Assembly: GCF_000003605.2 (NCBI RefSeq)
Contig: NW_003120923.1
Coordinates: 118,982 to 132,002, forward strand
Reading direction: 5' to 3'
DNA: 13,021 bases
From: Saccoglossus kowalevskii
Lineage: Eukaryota > Hemichordata > Enteropneusta > Harrimaniidae
Position numbers and translations under genes: made by a program. This document shows, one piece after another, positions 1-10,127 of the stretch (the stretch's first letter is position 1; each line of letters begins with the position of its first letter). The notes under the pieces were generated by a model. That model saw only the letters and a list, made by a program, of their open reading frames with translations. It was not told where the DNA came from and did no database searches.

Positions 1-110
1 GATTGCTTTGATACTATTCATATTGTTCATTTTCTAATGATGTCTTCAGTTCTTTATTTGAAATGTGCATTGCTAACAGCGGAGCTATCTCAGCCGATAG
101 GCTGCTTGTT
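1..110 (-). mobile_element. HINE-like dispersed repeat, copy 1 (5' end only)
   Basis: Read on the minus strand, this stretch matches the first ~110 bases of two other copies in the window (10817 on and 12414 on). All three begin AACAAGCAGCC, continue with a small hairpin containing GAGATAGCTC, and run into GCTGTTAGCAATGCA and then the first core repeat. The element continues past the left edge, so its 3' end is not visible. It lies in the opposite orientation to the other two copies. The 5' boundary near 110 is where similarity between copies stops. It carries no coding capacity. Confidence 0.85.
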
Positions 111-1335
111 ATTGTTCATAATTATTTACAGTAATAACATATTTTTCCGATTGTGTGCATGACAGCTTTGCCCACACACAATAAGACAGGATGATATGTA
201 CGGATATGTGTGAGTATGTTTCATTGATTAAATGGTCACTCCTTTGCTTCAATTCCATCTACATCTCTGGAAAAATCACTTGCTGTTTATCATCCATATT
301 TTGATATCTCACAATGTGTCGATTGCGTATCTAGAAATTCTAACTACTATTTTGCAGAATTTGACCAGCCTTGCTTTTACCAGTCATTTAAGTCAACTCC
401 CATATTTTCCTTCACAGTGAAGGTTAATGCAGATATATTGTAAATTACACAGAGGTAACATTACAATACATTTCCCTTCACATTCCCCTGTATTACATAA
501 CAATCTTTGAGGTGAGGCAGTTATGGTTCTACAACCATCACCATTTCTCTTGTAAATGATTCAAGGCATGCGCGTGCCATATTGATGTGAACAGTGTTAA
601 GCTTTTGAGCCAGTCACCATAATATATATTTGAATTTATATGAAAGTACTGATCGAATTTGGTAGTGTTAACAAAACGAGCGAAATTTAAAAATAAAATA
701 AGCATCTGCAACTTATTTTGCCAGGTGTTTTTGTCCGAGTATTGCTACATTCGATCTGCAAACACGGCGGACAAAACCGAGATAGTGGTTATGGATTAGA
801 CAATACCATTTGATACCATTTAAGGTAGCGAGACTATTATTTGTGTTGAAAATTACGATTTTCACATTTTTTTATTAATTGATGAAATGCACTATAAACT
901 TTCATGTGGTAAAGTCAACATAACATAGAATGTCATGTAAGTTGGTTAAAATGTAGATTTTCTGAAGGGAAGCATGGCAGCCTCAGTAGTGTTTTCCAAA
1001 ATCAACAACACAGGTTTAATCTGTGTGCCTATAAGTTTCAAAAATAAACTCAAGACAAAGCAATGTTAGGATGTGTTATCAGTAGCTATCTGACACACAA
1101 TGAGTGTTTCCAAACATTTGAGTGGTTTGTCGTCGCCCCTGTTTGTTTCACAGATTAGTCATTTGAATATGAATGTGTCAGACACAAGGTCACACAGCCA
1201 CTAAAAAAATTATTGATTTTGGTGTTTTCATGTGCCGAATTTATCCAATCATAGCTATCCCATTCCTTTATTTTTTTGGTTTCCAATAGCCTTACACATT
1301 TGGATGTCCCTACACATGTTAAATGACGCTTAGTT
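111..1335. other. Intergenic stretch without a recognisable gene
   Basis: AT-rich sequence between the repeat copy and the 3' end of the LINE. I see no exon with convincing coding character on either strand. The bases just above 1200 probably include the LINE 3' untranslated tail, since the sequence after the LINE stop on the minus strand has an AATAAA-like motif, but no terminal microsatellite or poly-A tail marks the end. A short direct repeat of ATACCATTT occurs near 804-822. Nothing else was identified. Confidence 0.5.
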
Positions 1336-1948
1336 TCACATATAGGCTTGCTGAAACAGGTAAGTTTTGAGTTTGGTTTTGAAGATTTGGAGCAGAACAA
1401 ATGTCATTTGGTAATTGATTCCATAAAGATGGTGAGAAATGTGCGAGTGACCATAATTCTTGAGATGAGTTCTAGGTATGACAAGTGTATGTTTCTTACT
1501 TGAGAAAAGGGTTCTCTGGTTTTGTTTTTTGTAAATTAGGTCCGATATGTATGGTATCAAACCATGTAGTGACTTGTACGTGAGTAGTAAAATTTTAAAG
1601 TGTATCCTATAGTGAACTGGCAGCCAATGTAATTTACGAAGAACATGAGTGATATGATCAAATTTGTTTGTACGTGAAATTAGACGGGCAGCACAGTTTT
1701 GAACCCGCTGAAGCATTGCCGTAATCCAGTTTTAAATTAGGGGTTATAATAGAGTGAATGAGTTTAAGACAGATATGCTCAGATAGATGTTGGTAGATGA
1801 GTCCCATGCGTCTGATATGTATGTATATGCTCTGGCATGTACTGATGATATGTTTACTGAACTGAAGTGAATCATCGAAGATGACACCAATGTTGCGAGC
1901 TGCTTTAACTGGTTTAACGATTGTTGATCCAGTCTTGATACCATGCAA
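1336..1948 (-). pseudogene. LINE ORF2 C-terminal region (post-RT)
   Basis: Two minus-strand frames cover this part. The first (1948 down to about 1710) carries the post-catalytic RT segment, including ARNIGVIFDDSLQFSKHI and ending near LKLDYGNA. The second (1716-1336) carries LQRVQNCAARLISRTNKFDHI and LHWLPVHYRIHFKILLLTYK and ends KLKTYLFQQAYM before a TGA. In intact family members about a dozen extra residues lie between the two blocks, so a small deletion accompanies the frame change near 1710. A further local frame wobble occurs near 1440, where a neighbouring frame better matches the family SLWNQLP motif. The enzyme would have been part of the ORF2 protein used in target-primed reverse transcription. 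This copy cannot make it. Confidence 0.85.
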
Positions 1949-2845
1949 GAAGTTTGGAGGGAAATTTTGAACGGATTAGCAATATCTCTGTTTTACCAAA
2001 ATTTAGCTGCAGTTTGTTGTTAACCATCCAAGCCTTGATGTTAGATAGGCAATTTTCAATTTGTAATGTGGCAGCTGGAATGTTATCCTTGGTGAAAGTA
2101 AGGTAAAGTTGATTGTCATCAGAGTAATAGTGAAAATTGTGGTGACGAATAATTTGAACAAGTGATGAGATTGAGAATAACAGGGGGCAGAGTACTGATC
2201 CTTGGGGAACTCCATATTGGAGGGTTGTTTCTTTAGATGAATGACCATTATTGGCAATTGACTGATGTCTGTCAGTGAGATATAAAGCTAGCCATTGCCA
2301 GGCGAGATCACATATGCCCATATCTGCCAGCCCTGCAAAAAGGATGTCACGGTCAATCGTGTCAAAGGCAGCAGACAGGTCTAGGAGGACAAGGATAACA
2401 TATTGTCCTGCATTAGTTCACATTGATATGTCATTGTGGACCTTGATGAGTGCTGTCTCAGTGCTGTGAAATTTCCTATATGTGGACTGGAGAGGTTCCA
2501 GAAGAGAGTTCCTAGCAAGATGGTCATTTAGTCTCTTGGCGACGACTTTTTCCAGAACTTTTGAAAGGAAGGGTAGGTTAAAGATGGGTCGGTAATTGCT
2601 GATCAAGTGTTTTTCTTTTTGAGCAGAGGCATGACAACTGCAGACTTCAGATTAGCGTACAAGTCCTTATTGGAAAGATAGATTGATGAGATACATGAGC
2701 CAGGGTATGTATGTGATAGTATCTGTGATTGAACTTTCTTGAAAAAATATATGTATATTTGGTCGAGGAAACATGATTTAGATTGTGATTGCTTAATGAT
2801 TCTTGAGTTCCTGTGTAGTAGGCTGGAAGTCGTCCAGATGTACAT
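1914..2845 (-). pseudogene. LINE reverse transcriptase domain (broken)
   Basis: The RT palm and fingers are readable on the minus strand. KSAVVMPLLKK (ending near 2606) is followed, in another frame, by SNYRPIFNLPFLSKVLEKVV. Motif A reads VLLDLSAAFDTIDRDIL, the GVPQGSVLCPLLF block follows, and the catalytic box reads YYSDDNQLY, where most relatives have YADD. Both Asp residues of the box are kept. The stretch 2606-1914 is one frame interrupted only by TGA at 2418-2420, just before motif A. Another frameshift near 1950-1975 separates it from the C-terminal region. A few residues are missing after the LLKK block. This is the best-preserved part of the element. Confidence 0.9.
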
Positions 2846-3312
2846 GTAGCATTTAATGTAGAAATGACTGGATTATTATCACCCTGTCTGTCTAAATCCA
2901 AACTATGCCGAATATTGGTGATTTTCTTTGTGAAGTATTCACTAAATGTTTCTGTGAGTTGATTGAGTGAAGAAGGAGTTGTCAGTGGTGATGTTTTATC
3001 AGTGGTTAGATTAGATGATAAATGAAATAGTGCTTTTCGATTGTAAGCGTTCTCTTCAATTATATCTGAATAGTACTTAGATTTAGCATCTTGAATAAGT
3101 TTGCTAACTTTACAACAATGGGTATGGTAAATTTGCTTGTGAATTTTCAGTTTCGTAGTGCTCAACTTCCTTTCATGGAGTCTGTGTGTTTTCTTAGCTA
3201 CCATTATGTCCGTTGTATACCAATCTGCATTAGGGCGCACATTGATAAGAAGTTTACATTGTGGTGCATGCATGTTTCCTGAGGCACGAGTTGTAATGAG
3301 AAATAGCCACAT
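2647..3312 (-). pseudogene. LINE ORF2 linker between endonuclease and RT
   Basis: This open minus-strand stretch of about 220 codons holds the region that joins endonuclease and RT in L2/CR1-type ORF2 proteins. Recognisable marks are PNADWYTTDIMVAKKTHRLHE, which is the usual 'PWY..DI..AK...R' block; AKSKYYSDIIEENAYNRKALF; and FSEYFTKKITNIRHSLD. It overlaps the preceding endonuclease frame near 3254-3312, marking a frameshift. The real similarity fades below about 2850, where another frame takes over. The segment has no catalytic residues of its own. Confidence 0.8.
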
Positions 3313-4044
3313 TCACATCTGCTGAAGGTTGACTAGGGTTTAGAGTATCCTTAATGTCACATTCAAAATCTTCCACAACAATATCTGCAATGCGACGATA
3401 TTTAATTTCCTTTTGAACTAATGGAGGTTTAGGTAGTAAGACTTGTATATGGATTGGAAAATGATCTGAAATATAAACAGTGTCAACAGTGACATTGAGG
3501 ATTAGGTCAGGGTTTGTGAAGACCAGATCAAGTGTGTGACCATGGGTGTGTGTTGAAGTGTTCACCCACTGCTTTAAGTTACATGAGTCCGAGTATTGGG
3601 ATCAGATAATCCATTTGCCCAGTGACAATTGAAGTCCTCAATAATAGATATATTGCCAGTGTATGTAGATGAAGTTTCAAGAAGATCTCCAAATTCTTTG
3701 AGGAATTTAGAGACAGTGAATTTGTTCTTTGCGTTGGGAGGTGGACGATACACAGTAATAACTTTAAAAGTAGTGCCATGGTAATGCAGAGTGACTTCAA
3801 CAGCTTCAAAGGTAGTAACATTCTGTAGCGGCTTCCAGGTGGTGACTGTAATACTAGACTTAAATATAAATGCAATCCCTCCACCAGATGATTTCACGTG
3901 CGGAAAATGACGGTATGTGTATCCAGCTGGTGTAACTTTGTTAATTATTGGTTCATCGCCACTGGTTTTCAGCCATAACTCTGTGATTGCAAGTGCATCA
4001 ATATAGTCGGAAATTAGTGTAGCGTGTTTTGAACTATTCAGAAA
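3254..4044 (-). pseudogene. LINE AP-endonuclease (EEP) domain (broken)
   Basis: The N-terminal half is one open frame (4044-3574), carrying ALAITELWL with the metal-binding Glu, KSSGGGIAFIF, VITVYRPP and IIEDFNCHW. The last is the GDFN motif with Gly changed to Glu. Near 3600 the frame changes, and the C-terminal half (about 3605-3254) carries SCNLKQWVNTSTHTHGHTLDL and ISDHFPI, with the SDH catalytic motif of the exonuclease/endonuclease/phosphatase fold. A few residues seem missing between SDYI and DALAITE. The domain would nick target DNA in an intact element. A TAA at 4045-4047 closes the frame upstream, so the first part of the domain is truncated or unrecognisable. Confidence 0.88.
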
Positions 4045-4819
4045 TTACCCTATGCATTCGATTTCTAAATGTTTCATGTAAATCACTGCTACACCTGTTT
4101 TAGTGGGAATGAACCTTGTTGTTAGAAAGTTGCTGACATTTGTGTAATTCGTTGTATTTTGTGGTTACTGTAGTTACCATACAATCCCGTTATACAGTGC
4201 AGTGCTACTGCAGATCTTGGATTTTGATTTGGTTAACAGGTGTGATAAATACATTTATAGGTTAGGAATATAAAATGGCACACCATTAATACTTAGTTTT
4301 GAATGACGTCTTGAAAGATTGGGGGAATGTTGATTGTTTGTACTATAATACCGGTGAGTTTGATAAATTAATTAAATTCATCTATTTTTAAATGAAAACT
4401 AAATTTACAGGTGTAAATTTAAACAAAACTTTAGTTTGTATTTCAATGTTATTGATTCCCACAATAAGGAATGACTGACCAATAAAGGTCAAGTAGTAAT
4501 GGAATAGGATGGACAAATGGATGCCTAGATATTGCAGGAATACAAGTCATACTGATGAACCAGATAAAATGCATTTAATTGACGATTACCAAAATTTAAG
4601 TCTGGACATTTTGACTATAAGTGTACCATTTGTAGTGCGGCACAGTATAAAGAGAAAACTAACATAATGTAACATTCTTTCGTTTCAAAGAATGACTTAA
4701 TGGAGTACAGATTGTTTTCTGTGGGGGTTTTAACAATGCTTGTAAATAGCTGAGACTGAAACAAGTCACACTCATAAAAGTAGAGATATAAGGCTGAAAT
4801 AACTAAGTAGGTTATCTGT
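4045..4819. other. Unassigned stretch between the LINE and Gypsy remnants
   Basis: AT-rich sequence with no supported gene. The part nearest 4045 on the minus strand may be more of the LINE 5' end, but I see no motif that proves it. An open minus-strand frame at 4615-4830 (71 codons) has no recognisable domain and begins inside the Gypsy remnant, so I do not call it a gene. No LTR, tRNA-primer site or polypurine tract was identified that would belong to the neighbouring Gypsy copy. Confidence 0.5.
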
Positions 4820-5440
4820 CTGGTTAGCATCGGTAGATGCCATCAGGTGTCTCTACTGTATAAGATCTCTGATTGAGATATTGCGTTATTTCTTTTCACC
4901 AAAACCAAAATGGAATCATTCTGACAACATATGAGTAGATATTTGACTTGTCTTGTTCACTATTGGATTCCTTGTACTTCGTTGGAACGCGTTTTGCTTT
5001 TTCAATTGTGGCTTTTTCTGTTCCACTGCTTTGAAAGGTCTGATTACCAAATGTACCAATTCCCATGTGTGTTCAAACGTGGTGTATATTGGGTTCCATT
5101 ACCGGTTACTACTTGTTTAGCTATTCCATGCCTCACAAGGTGCTTCTTTGTTGCCTTGTTTGTTTGTCTAGCTCGTAGATGTCACTGTATTAGTCAAAAG
5201 TCACAAGATAGTCAGGGTTTTCATGTATGAAGTGATCAGTCGCTACTTTCTCCAATGGACATCGAGGCAACTTATAACTCTTTATTGTTTCCTTTGCCTG
5301 ACTTGTTCTGCGGGTTTCACATGATGTGATGTGATCACACTATTTTTCCAGGTCCTTATTTGGAGTGTACCAGTTCTAGACTAAGTTCATTGAAAGCTGA
5401 TTAGTGCACTGTGCTCAATTCCCATGGGGAGTTTGGTTCT
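4820..5440 (-). pseudogene. Decayed Ty3/Gypsy-type pol remnant (integrase)
   Basis: On the minus strand, short blocks typical of a Ty3/Gypsy integrase occur in the correct order but in shifting frames with several stops. There is a zinc-finger-region piece ending in a CETRR-like block (about 5395-5310), then KLPRCPLEKVATDHF with the first catalytic Asp at about 5234-5236, then YLVTFD and YSDIYELDK. Next comes RHGIAKQVVTGNGTQYT (about 5130-5080), where the family has a second catalytic Asp before NGPQ and this copy has Gly (5101-5103). A KESNS-type helix (about 4970-4950) follows, and finally RSYTVETPDGIYR (4868-4830), which resembles the C-terminal GPY/chromo-like end. The last two blocks lie closer than usual, implying an internal deletion. 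RT, RNase H, gag and LTRs were not found. It is clearly inactive. Confidence 0.75.
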
Positions 5441-5559
5441 GTAGATGAGTGATATAATTGCTCCAAACTTGCTTCTATATTTTCCACTTTTCAATACTTG
5501 TGGCGCTGTTACCCACATGTAGAGCATTTGGCGGTAAAACAGGGTTTGTTGCATTCAAA

Positions 5560-5591
5560 CATAGACCCTAAAAATGATTTTAGGGTCTATG
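5560..5591. repeat. 14-bp perfect stem hairpin
   Basis: Bases 5560-5573 and 5578-5591 are exact reverse complements (arm CATAGACCCTAAAA) around the 4-base loop ATGA. A perfect 14-bp stem in 32 bases is unlikely by chance. It lies between the Gypsy remnant and the CpG-rich patch. It could be the paired end of a transposable element, a transcribed stem-loop, or a recent palindromic duplication; the sequence does not decide. Confidence 0.85.
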
Positions 5592-5599
5592 GTGCATGG

Positions 5600-5940
5600 T
5601 GAAGGTTAAAGAATGCTGGTTGGAGTCGTAGTCAACTTCAGTAGATCTCGACACACAGAAAGACTAGTAGAAAGCTCTATTAAACGCCTGGACGCAAATA
5701 TGTATGTAGTAACAAAGGAGTCAGATGCACGAAGGAAAACTAAGGGGTCTCTGTCAAAGTGGGGGAAAGTCGTCATCTACGCATGCGTCGCGTGTCATTT
5801 TTTAAAAACAAGCGTCTACTCATAAGCCTTTGTGTTTTTAGCATGAGTTGTTATCGTCGCTTGGGACTCAATTCCCGCGCGTGCGCAGGTGACGACCCCT
5901 CCGCTTTAACGTGTGAGAGCGCCCTCGCCTGGCAAAATTA
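5600..5940. promoter_or_regulatory. CpG-rich patch with NRF-1-type site, possible promoter
   Basis: This stretch is visibly richer in G, C and CpG than anything around it, most strongly from 5760 to 5935. At 5876-5887 CGCGCGTGCGCA fits the NRF-1 consensus YGCGCRTGCGCR exactly, and at 5779-5788 ACGCATGCGT is a perfect palindrome of the same flavour. Such patches often mark unmethylated promoters of broadly expressed genes, but no gene start is seen on either side. A 70-codon open frame on the plus strand (5613-5825) has no recognisable domain and I do not call it a gene. It could instead be part of an unrecognised transposable element. The regulatory role is inference. Confidence 0.3.
5876..5887. 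promoter_or_regulatory. NRF-1-type binding motif
   Basis: CGCGCGTGCGCA is a full match to the NRF-1 palindromic consensus YGCGCRTGCGCR. Four CpG-bearing steps occur in an otherwise AT-rich region. The match is seen directly; binding is not shown. Confidence 0.4.
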
Positions 5941-6052
5941 TTGCCTACAATAATACAACAATAAACCATGGGATATACATGCATTTATTTGCTTATAGAA
6001 ACCATGTAAAACAATTGTATAAGGGGAACTCAATTGGTTGTGATTATATCAG

Positions 6053-6375
6053 GTACGCAATCTATTGTACTACATGGAATGATGGAATTATTTACCATAA
6101 GTGGGGGAAAGGGGTTATAATCTATTAGACTTCCTTGACTGGTTGAAATTTTACAGGGATGTAATCTACCGCACTCCATTATTAACATAATGGAGGTACA
6201 ATCTACCGTACTCAAACACAGGTTTCAATTGTATGAGGAACACAATCTACTGCCCTCTATAGAGTGGTGGAATTCATTACATCATGCACCGTCCCTCAAG
6301 GGACGGTGCATCATGGTACAATCTATTGAACTCACTATAGTGGTTGAAAAAATATGGACACAATATGTTTGACTC
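6053..6375. repeat. Degenerate ~42-bp minisatellite with dyad centres
   Basis: A block resembling GTACAATCTAYTGNACTC recurs about seven times, near 6053, 6114, 6157, 6195, 6238, 6315 and a weak copy near 6355. Spacing runs from about 38 to 77 bases. Between blocks several units carry a dyad: CTCCATTAT/ATAATGGAG (6174-6182 with 6187-6195), CTCTATAGAG (6255-6264) and CACTATAGTG (6333-6342). A partly shared tail GTGGTTGAAAT follows some centres. The longer 6238-6315 unit has taken in a strong hairpin. It looks like an old tandem repeat or the inside of a transposable element rather than coding sequence. A GACTGGTTGAAAT piece near 6417-6430 may be an eighth fragment. Confidence 0.7.
6284..6311. 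repeat. 12-bp perfect stem hairpin within the minisatellite
   Basis: ATGCACCGTCCC (6284-6295) and its exact reverse complement GGGACGGTGCAT (6300-6311) flank the loop TCAA. The stem is GC-rich, unlike the surrounding repeat units, and occurs in the one unit that is about 35 bases longer than the others. It therefore looks like an addition to that unit. Confidence 0.85.
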
Positions 6376-9300
6376 CCTAGATTCATTGATATTATCAATT
6401 ATACAAGGCACACCCTAGACTGGTTGAAATGTTATCAGGAGAAATTCCGAACGAAGAGGATATGACATAATGTTCATAGCTTTTTTTGTATGTATCTAGT
6501 GTTGAGGAAACACCGTTGTTTCAGAACAGAACTATTAAATTTGTTGGGTAAACTACAACATGCTTCCCCCTCCCCCCTCTTGAGGGCTGAAAGAGCGCGA
6601 CATGTTAAGCAGCTGACCAAGAACAGAGTACAGAACACAGTAAATGTGCATAAAATTTATTTATTTATTTGTTGATTTGCTTTTTGCAAGACTGTTATTT
6701 TTGGCTTATTGTAGTTGAATTTTCAGGCGGCACATTTATATGGTATGAATATGTGCGAATTGCAGGTAATATGTCCTAAATATTTGGGTGAATCAAAAAG
6801 CTGGCTGGCATTGCAAAATGTCTTTTGATAGCTTTTGTAAACCATGTTTGAATTCACAAATACAGTGATCAGCCTGAGTAACTTGGAAATATGATGATTC
6901 CTCAAATATGTGCTGCAATTTGCATACATTAATACCATCAATTATGTCACATGACAATTCCAAAACATAATTGCAGCTGCCAGCTTCAAGCTGCAGAATA
7001 AACAGTTTGTTTAAAATAGGAACTGTTCTACCATGACCTGGTAACTAGTCTGGAATTTCTGTTTTGATTTCATCTCCCAGGTCAGAGATTGACAGTTATT
7101 TATATTGGTTGATAAATATAGCACATTGCTGATTTAAATATGCTAATTTTCAAAATAATGATCGACAGTTATACGTTTTCTTTTCATCTACTGATAGTAG
7201 CCACAGTAGCGAAAGTGTAACTGCCTTAATCTGCAGAACATTGGAAAATAAATTTACAAGTTAATCAGTAAAATTTCAGCAGAAAATCCAGACAAATATA
7301 AAGAGTGGGTACAAAATGTATTCTGGTTACCAGGCTATATCATTAACTATGGTTAAAGACTGGTGTAGGTTTCTATACAATCAGTCATACAACATAGACG
7401 GGATGTAGGCAGAGTCACCCGAATAACACCATCACTATACATCCCCTGCATAGATTTAAAAGCTAACTTCTAAAGATTATACAACTATAAAATTTATACA
7501 AATTAGCCACCTAAATTATAATTGGTAGTGCATACATGTAACTGGATTATACAAGATAGTGCTGCCCAATTGTCACTAAGAAAATGCTAATTGAAATCCA
7601 ATTGGCTCTTATTATCATACTTTATTAGCCACATGGGCTAATTCAATAAAAATTTACCATACTGCGTAAAAATCTTTAGATAATGTCCAATCTATAATTT
7701 GTTACATTGTATTGAGACTGAAAAATAGGTTCATCATAAAGTTGATTAATCGTAACGTGATCACAGTTCCGCGACCATTATATTTATATACTGGTACTTA
7801 GTAATTGTTAACACCCGCCTATTCAACTTTACACAATGTAAGGATTGAACAGCATTTGAAATTTGAATAAAATGTTATTATAAACATCTCTATATTACAG
7901 TTTGAAAATACCACAATTGTGGTTATTTATTTCCGCTAAATTAGATAAAACAGAGAAATAGAAATAAGTCTGGCCACTGCCATACATGTATGCTATTACT
8001 CCAGCATGTTTGTGATTTCTGTTTTTGTTTGTGTGTACTGTTAATGGCAGTCAATCATATCATGCGACAGACGTGGATGTGATGAACATCCAACTTAACT
8101 AGTTATTCACAAACAATTATTGAGACCTAACTTGCTAGTATAATGACAACATCTGAAAAGCTGCAAAGCAAGGTGCATCAAAATCATTGTTTCAATTCGA
8201 ACAATCTTAACTAAATAATAGTTAAATAATCAAATACCGCAATAATTTCACAAACAGTATAGCAAACATGCTTGAGTGGGTATGCAGTAGCGGTCACATG
8301 CAAAAACATTTTGTAATACTTAACCATGGAACTAAAATATAACTTTTTTCAAATCTTTAACTCAAACATTTGTATCAGATACAAAACTAATGTTAGTCTC
8401 ATATACCTTAAAGTTAAACACTCATTCAAGAATTATCGCATTGCCACAGACCACTGTAATTCGGGACAGAAGTCAATCATGTTTGAACATTATTCAAAAA
8501 CATTGGCACATGAAACTTGAACAAAACATAAAATGACTGCCAACACTCTGTGACATATTTTCTAGTCCAATATTTCACATTGGGGTCAATACAACTTATT
8601 TCAGAGTGCAACGTAAGCAAAATGTTTTCAAAATATATAATTTTTCATTCCAAAATGACATCAAAACAGAATACCTTACAGTTAGTTAGGATATATAAAT
8701 TGTTGATTATGTTAATTTGTTCTAAGGCAAAACAAACAGTTGTTGGTTAAAAACATTCTGAAAGACATAAAATGGCAGTCAATAAATAAACAATTTGTTA
8801 AAAGCAATTTTTTTTTAAAACGTTATTTGTTGCACATGAACAATACAATCACATCAACAACAACATAAAACACACAAGATTTTCAGCAGACTTAAATTAA
8901 ACAATTTGGTTCAGAAATATAAGCAATGTCTACGAAAAGTTCACAACACTCTTAAGCTGGGATAAGTGTCCTTTATCTGCATTTAGTGGCAAATAAAATA
9001 ATTATTCATATACATGTATATTTTGAATTATTTTAGCTAAGAACAAATACAAATGCGAGAAGACAGGTAAAGTTTAAAAAGTAAAATGAAAAAAAAAGAT
9101 AAAAGAGTTTTCAAAATATTATTAAAAAGACATGTTAAAACATTAATGACACAAATAGATTAAAAGTAATAAAGATAAGCACTGTGTACATGTATAGCTA
9201 ACTAGATCGCAATAAAATTGATTACACTAATCAAAAATCTAAAAAACACAATTTTAGGATTATAAGTGTGAAATGCAACAAAGCTGTGACACTATAGTTC

Positions 9301-10127
9301 AATAGAAACACCTCTGGAAATTACATAAGCACATGTAACAAATATGTTATAAGTGTACACTGAGTATTTCATTTTTTTTAAAGTGATTAGGAATGGTGAA
9401 AAGAAAACCAACAGGGGTCAGCGGTATTCCTGGTCATATATCATTTACACTCGCTGTACACATCATTTACTTTTAAGTTCAAGTTCATAGATTCACTTCT
9501 AAAATACAAATAATTATGGATACACTTGCGGTGGATGGAGTAATTTAAGTATACATTACAAGCTAAAACAACTGAATAATAAAAATCATAACAATTATTC
9601 AATCAGTTTTTATTATTAAATATTTGGCAATATGAATGCGAGCAACCAAACAACTATATAATTACTTAAAGGCATTTAAAGAGACAAACTGTGTTTTGGA
9701 GAATTGTTTTTCATCAAATTATGATGAAAACTGCATATATAATTATTTTAATACATGGTTTTTAGACAATCCAGATAATAAAATCTATATATAATAGCTA
9801 ATTAAAAACATTGTGAATAATTTAATATGTTAATTTTAGACTATATATATTAATTTGTACATTATTGTAAATGCATTAATTATTCATCAGACTTTAATTT
9901 CAATATTTTGAAAAATCCACTTAATTAAAATCCAATGCAAACTGGTAAATTACAACGTAAATTAATGCTTTTACAATAATTTGGAATTTGTTATTCCCAA
10001 ATGTAAATATATTTTCGAGATTATGAATATGGAATGCAAGGAATTTAAAAATAAGTAAAAATTCCAACCTGTCCATGATAGATATAGCAGCAAGTATTAT
10101 ATAAGCAGACATCTTCCATCAAGAAAC
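6376..10127. other. Long AT-rich stretch, no gene supported
   Basis: No exon, RNA gene or recognisable transposon protein was found on either strand. Open frames here are short and of low complexity. Small items seen: a C-rich pyrimidine tract near 6561-6580, a (TTTA)n run at about 6657-6671, a short stem ATTAGCC/GGCTAAT at 7624-7642, and four TACATGTA palindromes (7533, 7983, 9011, 9187). The minus strand is T- and GT-rich through about 8300-10100, which would fit a long 3' untranslated region of the ENPP-like gene. No polyadenylation site can be fixed from sequence alone, and ordinary intergenic DNA is equally possible. Confidence 0.5.

Larger units (their letters stand above)
1336..4044 (-). 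mobile_element. L2/CR1-like LINE (non-LTR retrotransposon), degraded and 5'-truncated
   Basis: Read on the minus strand, fragments appear in the order expected for ORF2 of an L2/CR1-clade LINE: AP-type endonuclease (about 4044-3254), linker (3312-2850), reverse transcriptase (about 2845-1930) and the conserved C-terminal region (1948-1336). The pieces sit in different frames, with at least five frame changes and an in-frame TGA at 2418-2420, so this is a dead copy. ORF1 and the extreme N-terminus of ORF2 are not recognisable upstream of a TAA at 4045-4047. The 3' boundary is unclear because no tail repeat is visible. The clade call rests on the C-terminal signature (LQRVQNCAARLI, then LHWLPVHYRI), which is typical of L2/CR1-type elements. 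Sequence outside 1336-4044 may also belong to it. Confidence 0.9.

Noticed and set aside
232-420. Short plus-strand open frame near the left end
   Set aside because: Low-complexity hydrophobic product, AT-rich codons, and no supporting context.
4931-5230. A 99-codon plus-strand open frame rich in Cys, Phe and Leu
   Set aside because: It lies antisense to the Gypsy integrase remnant, whose conserved blocks explain the sequence on the minus strand. The plus-strand product has no recognisable domain.
5613-5825. A 70-codon plus-strand open frame in the CpG-rich patch
   Set aside because: No recognised domain, no convincing splice sites or homologous pattern, and an open frame of this length is expected by chance in GC-richer DNA.
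6053-6375. Regular spacing of a repeated block, as in a CRISPR array
   Set aside because: Blocks are degenerate, spacing varies from about 38 to 77, spacers are themselves related, and the genome is eukaryotic.
7399-7444. Inverted pair GGGATGTA/TACATCCC
   Set aside because: Only 8 bases with a 30-base spacer; such pairs are expected by chance at this window size.
8326-8750. Two short plus-strand open frames in the AT-rich stretch
   Set aside because: Lys/Phe/Ile-rich products of the kind AT-rich noncoding DNA gives by chance. No domain or splice context.
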